Shown one piece after another: positions 9,497 through 16,072 of a DNA stretch of 64,000 bases. Each line of letters starts with the position of its first letter. The stretch's first letter is position 1. The notes under the pieces are model-generated. The model was given only the letters and a program-made list of their open reading frames with translations. It did not search any database and was not told the DNA's origin. Source of the stretch: Thermoflexus sp042408815. GTDB taxonomy: Bacteria; Chloroflexota; Anaerolineae; Thermoflexales; Thermoflexaceae. A program made the position numbers and the translations under genes. The stretch spans positions 319,320-383,319 of the forward strand of contig NZ_JBHOQR010000002.1 in the NCBI RefSeq assembly GCF_042408815.1, in the 5' to 3' direction.

Positions 9497-10906
9497 CTAA
9501 GATTCCCCGAACACCTCGGCCTCGAAGCGGAAGAGGCGAGCGTCCGGCCAGCGATAGGCATCCTCTGGAAGGCCGGCTTTGAGACAGAGGGCCCGCAGGA
9601 AGGTCTCCCGATCCCACCCCTGCTCCACCGGGACCTGGGGAAGCAGCAGCCCGGTGCGCCCTCCGGCCAAGATGAAGAGGCCATCCCGCCCGATCTCGAT
9701 CTCTGCGGGATCAGTCACTGGCCGCAGCGGGGAGAGGATGCTGATCTCATACTTCAGATGGGGCAATTCCTCAGCGGTCACGGGAGGGAAACGTGGATCA
9801 TCCAGGGCGGAGAGCACCGCCACCCGCTGCACGGCATGGGCCAGGTCCGAGCGCGGCCAGATCTCCCCCCGGCATCCCCGGAGGTGGCCGCCCTTCGTGA
9901 GGGTCACAAAGCAGGCCCGGGGCAGCCATAGCCATGGGGAGTCCACTTGAAGATCGGGAAGCGGCTTCCCCTGTACGGCATGGGCCACCGCCTCCCGCGC
10001 GATCTCCAGAAGCGTCTGTCGATCCTCTTCCCCCAGCGAGGGATCCGGCACGCGGGCGAAGCGGATGGCCGCGTAGCCCACCACGTGATCCTTCCGTCCG
10101 TAGGGAACATCGCTGGAGTTGGCGTACTTCAGCAGGCTGGCGTGAACCGCGCCTGTGCGCTGGGCGTAGGCCATGGCGGTGCGCACGGGCCCCTCGCCGC
10201 ACATCAGCGTCGCCAGCCCAGGGATCCGGCGGGCCATCCATTCCGCAATGGTGTGACGGAGCAGATCGTCGTCCAGGGAGAGAATAGCGCCGATGGCGTT
10301 GAGATCCACTTGGCGGGCATGCTCATCCCGCGGGTAGTGGGAGAGATCGCTGCTGGCGATGACGATTGCGCGACGCCCCGCGAGGGCCCGGGCCAAGGCC
10401 TCCGCCAGGGCCTCGATGTTCTCCAGAGAAGGCTCCCCGATCATCACCGGGACGAAGCGAAGATCAGGGAACAGGCGCTGGAGGAAGGGAAGCTCGACCT
10501 CAATCGAATGCTCCTCGAGGTGCACCTCGGGGACGAAACGAAGGGGCGGGCCGGCGGCCAGCAGGGCATGGGCCAGCTCCTCATCGATGGGGATCTCCCC
10601 CAGGGGGGTCCGCCATGCCCCCCGGGCCCAGACGGAGATCTCGTGGAAAAAGGGCTCCACGTGATTGGTGCCCAGAACCACCACCCCATTGTAGGATCGG
10701 CCCGCGAGCTGTTTGAATCCCCACGCAGCCACATGGCCCGAATAAATGTAGCCGGCGTGGGGGACGATCAGGGCCGCGGGCTCTGGGTCGTAGCGCGGAG
10801 CCTCCGCGAGCAGGCGATCCACCATCTCAGCCAGTGCCTCCGGATCCGCTGGATAGAAGGCTCCCGCCACGGCGGGTTCCCGGATCTCCATCTTACCGCG
10901 CGCCAT
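9497..10906 (-). CDS. AmmeMemoRadiSam proteins B and A fused (Memo-like + AMMECR1)
   Basis: 469 residues in two parts. Residues 1 to about 275 are the Memo domain, related to class III extradiol dioxygenases: REPAVAGAFYPADPEAL, VPHAGYIYSGHVAA, LGTNHV, EHSIEVELPFLQ and SSDLSHYP. Residues about 290-469 are AMMECR1: CFVTLTKGGHLRGCRGEIWP, PRFPPVTAEELPHLKYEIS and EQGWDRETFLRALCLKAGL. In many genomes these two proteins and a radical SAM enzyme form the uncharacterised AmmeMemoRadiSam set; the radical SAM partner is not in this window. The ATG at 10906 follows AAAGGGAAC. It is the last gene of a minus-strand run starting with the HicB-like gene. Confidence 0.93.
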   Translation of the reverse strand: MARGKMEIREPAVAGAFYPADPEALAEMVDRLLAEAPRYDPEPAALIVPHAGYIYSGHVAAWGFKQLAGRSYNGVVVLGTNHVEPFFHEISVWARGAWRTPLGEIPIDEELAHALLAAGPPLRFVPEVHLEEHSIEVELPFLQRLFPDLRFVPVMIGEPSLENIEALAEALARALAGRRAIVIASSDLSHYPRDEHARQVDLNAIGAILSLDDDLLRHTIAEWMARRIPGLATLMCGEGPVRTAMAYAQRTGAVHASLLKYANSSDVPYGRKDHVVGYAAIRFARVPDPSLGEEDRQTLLEIAREAVAHAVQGKPLPDLQVDSPWLWLPRACFVTLTKGGHLRGCRGEIWPRSDLAHAVQRVAVLSALDDPRFPPVTAEELPHLKYEISILSPLRPVTDPAEIEIGRDGLFILAGGRTGLLLPQVPVEQGWDRETFLRALCLKAGLPEDAYRWPDARLFRFEAEVFGES

Positions 10907-10984
10907 GTCCGTTCCCTTTCTAGCCCATGCAAGCTCATCGGGAAGCCTATGCCTTCAGGGCTCCCCCTTCGCGGGGAATGCCCT

Positions 10985-11284
10985 CTACATGATCGCGATC
11001 TCCCAATCCACCACCATCACATCCGGCCGGTTGGTTTCGATCCAGCGGACCGCGCTTTCCAGGATCGCGTGGGTATGCCCAGCATCTGTGGAGATCGTCG
11101 CCAGGCCCAGGCGAGCCGACTGTGGGAAGTCCTGATGGTCGATCTCAGCGGCCGCCACGTTGAAGGCCTGACGCAGATGAGCGATCAGGGACTTCATCAC
11201 GCTGCGCTTGTCCTTCAGGGACAGCGCGCTCGGTAGATGCAGATCCACGGTGCACGTGCCGACGACCATGGGACCTATCCTCAA
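10985..11284 (-). CDS. DUF503 (YlxP-like) protein
   Basis: A 99-residue protein with the family features VGTCTVDLHLPSALSLKDKRSVMKSL (in two blocks) and FNVAAAEID. The family is small, conserved in Firmicutes and Chloroflexota, often encoded near ribosome biogenesis genes, and of unknown mechanism. An internal ATG at 11269 (MVVGTCTVDL) could be the true start. It sits between the LipM-like and Memo-AMMECR1 genes on the same strand, so co-transcription is likely. Confidence 0.88.
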   Translation of the reverse strand: MRIGPMVVGTCTVDLHLPSALSLKDKRSVMKSLIAHLRQAFNVAAAEIDHQDFPQSARLGLATISTDAGHTHAILESAVRWIETNRPDVMVVDWEIAIM

Positions 11285-11311
11285 ATATGGTGCAGGGAAC
11301 CGGACCCCAGC

Positions 11312-12130
11312 CTACCGGAGAATGCTGAGGCGCTCCCGCCATTCCGGGATCCGGCGTCGCTCCTCGGGGGTTAGAGCCCCGGGCTGCGCCTCGATGGCGA
11401 GGAGGCGTCGGAACGCCGCCACGATCGCCGCCGCCGCCTCCTCGAAGGTCACAGGACGGCCAGCGGCCTCCCGAAGGGTGATGGCTCGGCGTCGAAGTCG
11501 CTCGGGATCCGGCCCGTTCTTGAGATAGACCGCGATCGCGCCGGGATCCCCTTCCAGAGGAAGCGAGCCGTGCTGAAGGACCACGCCGCGGTGACGCCAC
11601 TGGGCGCTTCCCATGATCTTCCGCCCCTCCACCATGAGCTCATAATCCGTGGGCACCTCGAAACACACAAAGCCATCCCCCCGGGCGGCTGGATCGAGGC
11701 GGGGAGCTAAGGCGACCCCCGAGATCCCCAGATCGCACAGGGCCTGAACGAAGGCCTCCGCAAACCGGCGGAACGTCTCCAGCACCCCACCCGCCGCGCG
11801 GGGATCCGTCTCGGGGAAAACGACGCTATAGGTCAGCTCGCCCGCGTGAAGGATCGCCCGTCCGCCGGTGGGCCGCCGGACCACCTCCACGCCATCCATC
11901 CGGCAGCGGGCGATATCCACTTCATCGATCGGCTGGCGACGCCCCAGGCTCAGGCAGGGCAGATCCCAGCGATAGAACCGCAGGGTGGGCGGCGCCTCGC
12001 CTTCCGCCACCGCCTCCACGATCGCCACATCGATGGCCATGTTCGTCGCCCCATCCGCGGGGGGCGACCAGAGCAAGCGCCAGCAGGCGGTCGGGAAGCT
12101 CACGGTCGGGACAGGCGATCCTGCAACCAT
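11312..12130 (-). CDS. LipM-like octanoyltransferase / lipoate-protein ligase A family
   Basis: About 272 residues of the biotin/lipoate A/B ligase fold, which attaches octanoate or lipoate to carrier domains of oxo-acid dehydrogenases or GcvH. Visible motifs are LRFYRWDLPCLSLGRRQ, the substrate loop RRPTGGRAILH, and the catalytic-lysine segment GRKIMGSAQWR. CFEVPTDYEL carries a Cys at the place of the LipM nucleophile, which favours LipM-type octanoyl transfer over ATP-dependent ligation. The start is uncertain. ATG 12130 has GGAGGA 12 bases upstream. GTG 12103 overlaps the HicB-like stop as GTGA. Either way translation is coupled to the HicB-like gene. Confidence 0.88.
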   Translation of the reverse strand: MVAGSPVPTVSFPTACWRLLWSPPADGATNMAIDVAIVEAVAEGEAPPTLRFYRWDLPCLSLGRRQPIDEVDIARCRMDGVEVVRRPTGGRAILHAGELTYSVVFPETDPRAAGGVLETFRRFAEAFVQALCDLGISGVALAPRLDPAARGDGFVCFEVPTDYELMVEGRKIMGSAQWRHRGVVLQHGSLPLEGDPGAIAVYLKNGPDPERLRRRAITLREAAGRPVTFEEAAAAIVAAFRRLLAIEAQPGALTPEERRRIPEWRERLSILR

Positions 12131-12288
12131 TCGATCAGGATTTCCTCCAGCTCCTGACGGCACTCCTCGAGGGTCCGCCCCGTGGCGTAGACCTCCGGGT
12201 AAACCTCGATCTCCCCATAGTAGGTGCCATCTTCCAGTTGGCGGTAACGCGCCCTTTCCATGGCTGCTTCAACGAGCGCAGAAAACAT
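12100..12288 (-). CDS. HicB-like small protein (orphan antitoxin-type fold)
   Basis: A 62-residue protein: YRQLEDGTYYGEIEVYPEVY then ATGRTLEECRQELEEILIEW. This is the partial RNase H-like HicB/UPF0150 fold. The ATG at 12288 has GGGAG 7 bases upstream. No HicA toxin (a short dsRNA-binding-like protein) is adjacent. The 3' end overlaps the start of the LipM-like gene. Orphan HicB proteins are common in Chloroflexota and may not work in toxin-antitoxin pairs. Confidence 0.8.
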   Translation of the reverse strand: MFSALVEAAMERARYRQLEDGTYYGEIEVYPEVYATGRTLEECRQELEEILIEWLQDRLSRP

Positions 12289-12503
12289 TGAGGGTCTCCC
12301 CCAATCACGAAGATCCCATATCCATTTTAACGCACCTATCCATTTCCCTCCGCAACAGAGCTCCCGATGTTCCGCCTCACCCGGTATCTGGCTCAGCTCC
12401 GCATCCCCATGATCTTCCTCTGAACCTGGGTTGCCCGATCTCCACGGGATCCAACACGCCATGCGCTAAAATACGAAGAGCAGCTCCCCTGCCGGAGGTG
12501 CGG

Positions 12504-13376
12504 ATGCGCGCTTGTACGACCTTCTCCATTGTCGCCTTTGATCCTGCCCGCCAGGAGTGGGGCGTGGCCGTGGCTTCCAAGTTCCTGGCAGCCGGAGCGG
12601 TGGTGCCCTGGGCCCGCGCCGGCGCCGGGGCCATCGCCACGCAGTCTTACGCCAACACCCGCTTTGGGCCGGAGGGGCTCACGCGGATGGCCCAGGGGCT
12701 CTCCGCCGAGGAGACACTGGCCGCCCTTCTGGCGGAAGATCCCGAGCGGGAGAAGCGTCAGGTGGGCCTGGTGGATCGCCAAGGGCGTGCCGCGGCCTTC
12801 ACCGGCTCCGAGTGCCTGCCGTGGGCCGGCCATCGGATCGGCGAGGGGTTCTGCTGTCAGGGGAACCTACTGGTGGATGAACGCACCCTGGAGGCGATGG
12901 CCGAGGCCTTCGTGAAAGCTTCCGGGGAGCTCGCCGATCGCCTGGTGGCCGCCCTGCTGGCCGGAGACCGCGCTGGCGGCGACCGGCGTGGCCGCCAGTC
13001 CGCCGCCATCTTGGTGGTCCGCGAGGGGGGCGGTTACGGCGGCTTCAACGATCGCTACATGGATCTGCGCGTCGATGATGACCCGGATCCGGTGGTGAAG
13101 CTAAGGGATCTGGTGGAGCTGCATCATCTCTATTTCGGGACCCCCCGGCCGGAAGACCTCCTCCCCATCGACGAGGCCCTGGCCCGGGAGATCCAGCGTT
13201 TGCTGCGACACACTGGCCACTATTCTGGCGAGATCACGGGGGTTTACGATGAAGCCACACGGCGCGCCCTGGAGACCCTGTTCGGGATCGAAAACCTGGA
13301 GGAACGCTGGCAGCCAGGGGATCGCCTCGACCGGGTGGCCTGGGAATTCCTCCGCCGCCGGTTCGGCATGGGGTGA
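12504..13376 (+). CDS. DUF1028 protein with C-terminal peptidoglycan-binding-like domain
   Basis: 290 residues. Residues 1 to about 205 are DUF1028, an Ntn-hydrolase-like family of unknown substrate: CTTFSIVAFDPARQEWGVAVASKF, in two parts, then GAIATQSYANTRFGPEGL and GFCCQGNLLV. The last about 70 residues (IDEALAREIQRLLRHTGHYSG, ITGVYDEATRRALETLFGIENLEERW in two blocks) resemble a peptidoglycan-binding helical domain. No signal peptide is seen, so the role of that domain is unclear. The ATG at 12504 is 5 bases after GGAGG. A TAAAAT at 12467-12472 may be the -10 box. Confidence 0.88.
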   Translation: MRACTTFSIVAFDPARQEWGVAVASKFLAAGAVVPWARAGAGAIATQSYANTRFGPEGLTRMAQGLSAEETLAALLAEDPEREKRQVGLVDRQGRAAAFTGSECLPWAGHRIGEGFCCQGNLLVDERTLEAMAEAFVKASGELADRLVAALLAGDRAGGDRRGRQSAAILVVREGGGYGGFNDRYMDLRVDDDPDPVVKLRDLVELHHLYFGTPRPEDLLPIDEALAREIQRLLRHTGHYSGEITGVYDEATRRALETLFGIENLEERWQPGDRLDRVAWEFLRRRFGMG

Positions 13377-13582
13377 GATCCCGCTTCACGTCCAGCATAT
13401 AGGGGTCATCGCCTGGAAATCCGGAACGACCGCCCGCAGGATGATCCGGGGCTCCTCCAGCATGGCCACCGCCACCTCTTCTCACGCCTAAAATCACAAC
13501 ATCCCCTCATTCCCGGGTTACCGAGGATATTGAAAATCGGGCGGGCTTTTTGCCCCATGGACTTTTGGGGATGCTGGGAGGC

Positions 13583-13611
13583 TTGCCGGGCTCTGATGCC
13601 TCCACTATAAT
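13583..13611 (+). promoter_or_regulatory. Promoter of the BMP lipoprotein gene
   Basis: TTGCCG (13583-13588), a 17-base spacer, then TATAAT (13606-13611). The predicted transcript leader is about 45 bases and includes the AGGAGGAGAGGAGG ribosome site before the ATG at 13663. The preceding 200 bases hold no gene. Confidence 0.6.
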
Positions 13612-13662
13612 CCCGCATGAGCCCTGGCCCTTCGACCTCAAGCAGGAGGAGAGGAGGCTCCC

Positions 13663-14703
13663 ATGTCGAAAAGAACACAGATCCTGATGCTGATCCCGGT
13701 TGTCCTATCTTTGTTGCTGGCCGCCTGCGCGCAGCCGGCCGGACCAGCTCCCACCCAACCGGCCAAGAAAGCTTTTCGGGTCGGCCTGGTGACGGATGTT
13801 GGGAAGATCGATGACAAATCCTTCAACCAAGGCACCTGGGAAGGCGTCCAGAAAGCGGTGAAGGAGCTGGGCGTGGAGGCGAAATATATCGAGACCCAAG
13901 ATCCCAACGACTATATGAAGAATATCGCCCAATTCGCCGACGCCGGCTTTGATGTGATCGTCACCGTTGGGTTCGCCCTCGGAGAGGCCACCCGCGAGTC
14001 AGCCAAGAAGTATCCCAACGTCAAATTCATCGGCGTGGATCAGTTCCAGGAGACTCCCATTCCGAATGTGGCCGGGTTGATCTTCGAGGAGGATAAGGCT
14101 GGTTTCATGGCCGGGGCCCTGGCCGCCATGATGAGCAAGACAGGCAAGATCGGCGCTGTGCTGGGCACGGACGCTGTGCCGCCCGTCTGGCGGTTCGGCG
14201 AAGGTTACCGAGCGGGCGCCAAGTATGCTCGCCCGAACGTCGAGGTGCTGGTGGTCTATCACAACGACGTTGGCCTAGATAAGACGTTCACCGACCCCGA
14301 ATGGGGGAAGTCCACCGCCCTCTCCCTGGTGGATAAAGGCGTGGATGTGATCTTCGGGGCAGGCGGCAAGACCGGCAACGGCGCCCTGATCGCCTGCGCA
14401 GAGACCAAGAAGTGTCTGGCCATCGGTGTGGATGTCGATCAGTATTACACCGTCCCCGAAGCCAAGAGCGTCCTGCTCACCAGCGCGATGAAGGATCTCA
14501 CCGAGGGGACCTTCAATCTGATCAAGGCGGCTTACGAAGGGAATTGGCAGGGCGGAAACGTTATCGGGCCAGTCCGCCTCGCACCCTTCCATGATCTCGA
14601 GAGCCAGGTGCCCCAGGAGGTCCGTCAGAAGCTGGCGGAGATCGAGAAAGGGCTGAAGGACGGCACGATCAAGACCAACGTTCCGCCGGCGAAGCCGCAG
14701 TGA
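13663..14703 (+). CDS. BMP family ABC transporter substrate-binding lipoprotein
   Basis: 346 residues with a lipoprotein signal (LLLAAC lipobox, Cys about residue 22) and a proline-rich tether. The Bmp/PnrA domain shows VGLVTDVGKIDDKSFNQGTW, GFDVIVTVGFALGEAT, FIGVDQFQ, FEEDKAGFMAGALAAM and FGAGGKTGNGAL. The family binds nucleosides outside the membrane for import by an ABC transporter. No permease or ATPase gene is adjacent, and a strong terminator follows, so it is transcribed alone and its partners must be elsewhere. Confidence 0.93.
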   Translation: MSKRTQILMLIPVVLSLLLAACAQPAGPAPTQPAKKAFRVGLVTDVGKIDDKSFNQGTWEGVQKAVKELGVEAKYIETQDPNDYMKNIAQFADAGFDVIVTVGFALGEATRESAKKYPNVKFIGVDQFQETPIPNVAGLIFEEDKAGFMAGALAAMMSKTGKIGAVLGTDAVPPVWRFGEGYRAGAKYARPNVEVLVVYHNDVGLDKTFTDPEWGKSTALSLVDKGVDVIFGAGGKTGNGALIACAETKKCLAIGVDVDQYYTVPEAKSVLLTSAMKDLTEGTFNLIKAAYEGNWQGGNVIGPVRLAPFHDLESQVPQEVRQKLAEIEKGLKDGTIKTNVPPAKPQ

Positions 14704-14734
14704 GATGCGGGGCGATCCGTTGGGCCAGGGCATC

Positions 14735-14772
14735 ATCGGGGCGGGAGATCCTTTCCCGCCCCGATTTTTATT
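14735..14772 (+). terminator. Rho-independent terminator after the BMP gene
   Basis: A perfect 12-bp stem, ATCGGGGCGGGA (14735-14746) with its complement (14754-14765), a 7-base loop, then TTTTTATT. Confidence 0.92.
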
Positions 14773-14835
14773 CAGGCTTGTATCTTCTTCTCCCCGGATG
14801 GCAGCAGGCGCGCTTCCCTCAGGGCTTTGAGCCGG

Positions 14836-14841
14836 TATAAT
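14836..14841 (+). promoter_or_regulatory. -10 box of the tRNA-Sec gene
   Basis: TATAAT lies 12 bases before the mature 5' end of tRNA-Sec. No convincing -35 box is seen. Confidence 0.5.
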
Positions 14842-14853
14842 CTCTATGGGTGA

Positions 14854-14947
14854 GGGGGCGGTTGGCCTCTGGTGAGGCCCCCGGTCTTCAAAACCGGTGT
14901 CGGGTCGCGGGACGGCCCGGGGTGGGTTCGATTCCCATCCGCTCCCG
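14854..14947 (+). tRNA. selC: tRNA-Sec, anticodon UCA
   Basis: The 94-base gene folds as a selenocysteine tRNA. It has an 8-bp acceptor (GGGGGCGG with CCGCTCCC, one G-U), a 6-bp D stem (GGCCTC/GAGGCC) with a 4-base loop, and an anticodon stem CCGGT/ACCGG around loop CTTCAAA (anticodon TCA at 14888-14890). A long variable arm and a 5-bp T stem around TTCGATT follow. The 8+5 arrangement and the long D stem mark tRNA-Sec rather than a UGA suppressor. The 3' CCA is not encoded. SelA lies at 29.7-31.1 kb in this window. Confidence 0.95.
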
Positions 14948-15011
14948 TCTGGAGGAGTCGGGATGCTCCGCATCCCAGCCCTTCGGACCCCTACCCTGGA
15001 GGCTGAAGACC

Positions 15012-15980
15012 ATGCGCGCCGTCCGCATTCACCAATTCGGTGGTCCCGAGGTCCTTCAGGTCGATGAAATCCCTACCCCTGCCCCCGGCCCTGGCCAAGT
15101 GCTGGTCCGATTGCGCGCCATTGGGGTGAATTTCATCGACACGTATCACCGAACCGGCCTTTACCGGATCTCCCTTCCCTTCATCCCCGGCCAGGAAGGA
15201 GCGGGCGAGGTGGTCGCGGTGGGCCCGGGGGTCACGGAGTTCCGGGAAGGCGATCGAGTCGCTTATGCCGGCGTCTCCGGATCCTATGCGGAATACATCG
15301 TTGTCCCTGCGGAACGCCTCGTGAAACTTCCCCCAGCCATGGATTTCCCTCAGGCCGCCGCCGTCCTTCTGCAGGGGATCACGGCCCAGTTCCTGACCCA
15401 GAGCACCTACCCCCTGAAACCGGGCGAGACCTGTCTCATCCACGCCGCCGCCGGCGGGGTGGGGACGCTGCTGGTTCAGATGGCCAAGCGCCGAGGCGCC
15501 CGGGTGATTGGCACCGTCTCCTCTCCCACCAAAGCCGAGATCGTCCGTTCCCTAGGCGCCGACGCAGTGATCATCTACACCGAACAGGATTTCGAAGCGG
15601 AGGTCAAACGCCTCACTGAGGGCCGCGGGGTTGATGTTGTTTACGATTCGGTGGGCAAAGACACCTTCGAGAAGAGCCTGAACTGTCTCCGACCACGGGG
15701 TTATATGGTGCTCTTCGGACAATCCAGCGGCCCTGTTCCCCCGATAGACCCGCAGATCCTGAACCAGAAAGGCTCGCTCTTCCTGACCCGGCCCTCTATG
15801 TGGCATTATCTGCTCACCCGCGAGGAGCTTCTCTGGCGGGCTGGAGAGGTGCTCGATCTGGTGGCCACAGGACAGTTGAAGGTCTTCATCGACTCCACGT
15901 TCCCGCTGGAACAGGCTGCAGACGCCCATCGCCGGCTGGTATCCCGCCAGACCGTGGGCAAGGTGCTCTTGATCCCATAG
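15012..15980 (+). CDS. Quinone oxidoreductase (zinc-independent MDR family)
   Basis: 322 residues of the medium-chain dehydrogenase/reductase superfamily: MRAVRIHQFGGPEVLQVDE, INFID-type segment GVNFIDTYHRTGLY, PFIPGQEGAGEVVAVG, the Rossmann motif AAAGGVGTLLVQMAK, and VYDSVGKDTF. No structural zinc Cys cluster is present, matching QOR enzymes that reduce quinones or enones with NADPH. The ATG at 15012 has GGAGG 9 bases upstream. In-frame codons back to 14850 overlap tRNA-Sec and are not coding. Confidence 0.92.
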   Translation: MRAVRIHQFGGPEVLQVDEIPTPAPGPGQVLVRLRAIGVNFIDTYHRTGLYRISLPFIPGQEGAGEVVAVGPGVTEFREGDRVAYAGVSGSYAEYIVVPAERLVKLPPAMDFPQAAAVLLQGITAQFLTQSTYPLKPGETCLIHAAAGGVGTLLVQMAKRRGARVIGTVSSPTKAEIVRSLGADAVIIYTEQDFEAEVKRLTEGRGVDVVYDSVGKDTFEKSLNCLRPRGYMVLFGQSSGPVPPIDPQILNQKGSLFLTRPSMWHYLLTREELLWRAGEVLDLVATGQLKVFIDSTFPLEQAADAHRRLVSRQTVGKVLLIP

Positions 15981-16072
15981 AACTTGCACGGCCGGTCACG
16001 AAGGGGGAAGACCGGGATCCTTCCTCCTTCTTCTTTCCCCTTCCCGGGCCCTTCGAGCCACGGAGATAAAGA

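Noticed and set aside
9947..11236. A 429-residue plus-strand frame
   Set aside because: Antisense to the Memo-AMMECR1 and DUF503 genes, both of which have firm family features.
12100..12288. HicAB toxin-antitoxin pair
   Set aside because: Only the HicB-like half is present; no HicA-like frame is next to it.
13534..13556. Possible terminator around GGGC-TTTTT-GCCC
   Set aside because: The stem is only 4 bp and the T tract is in the loop, so not a terminator.
14850..15011. N-terminal extension of the quinone oxidoreductase
   Set aside because: The codons cover tRNA-Sec; the real start has its own GGAGG.
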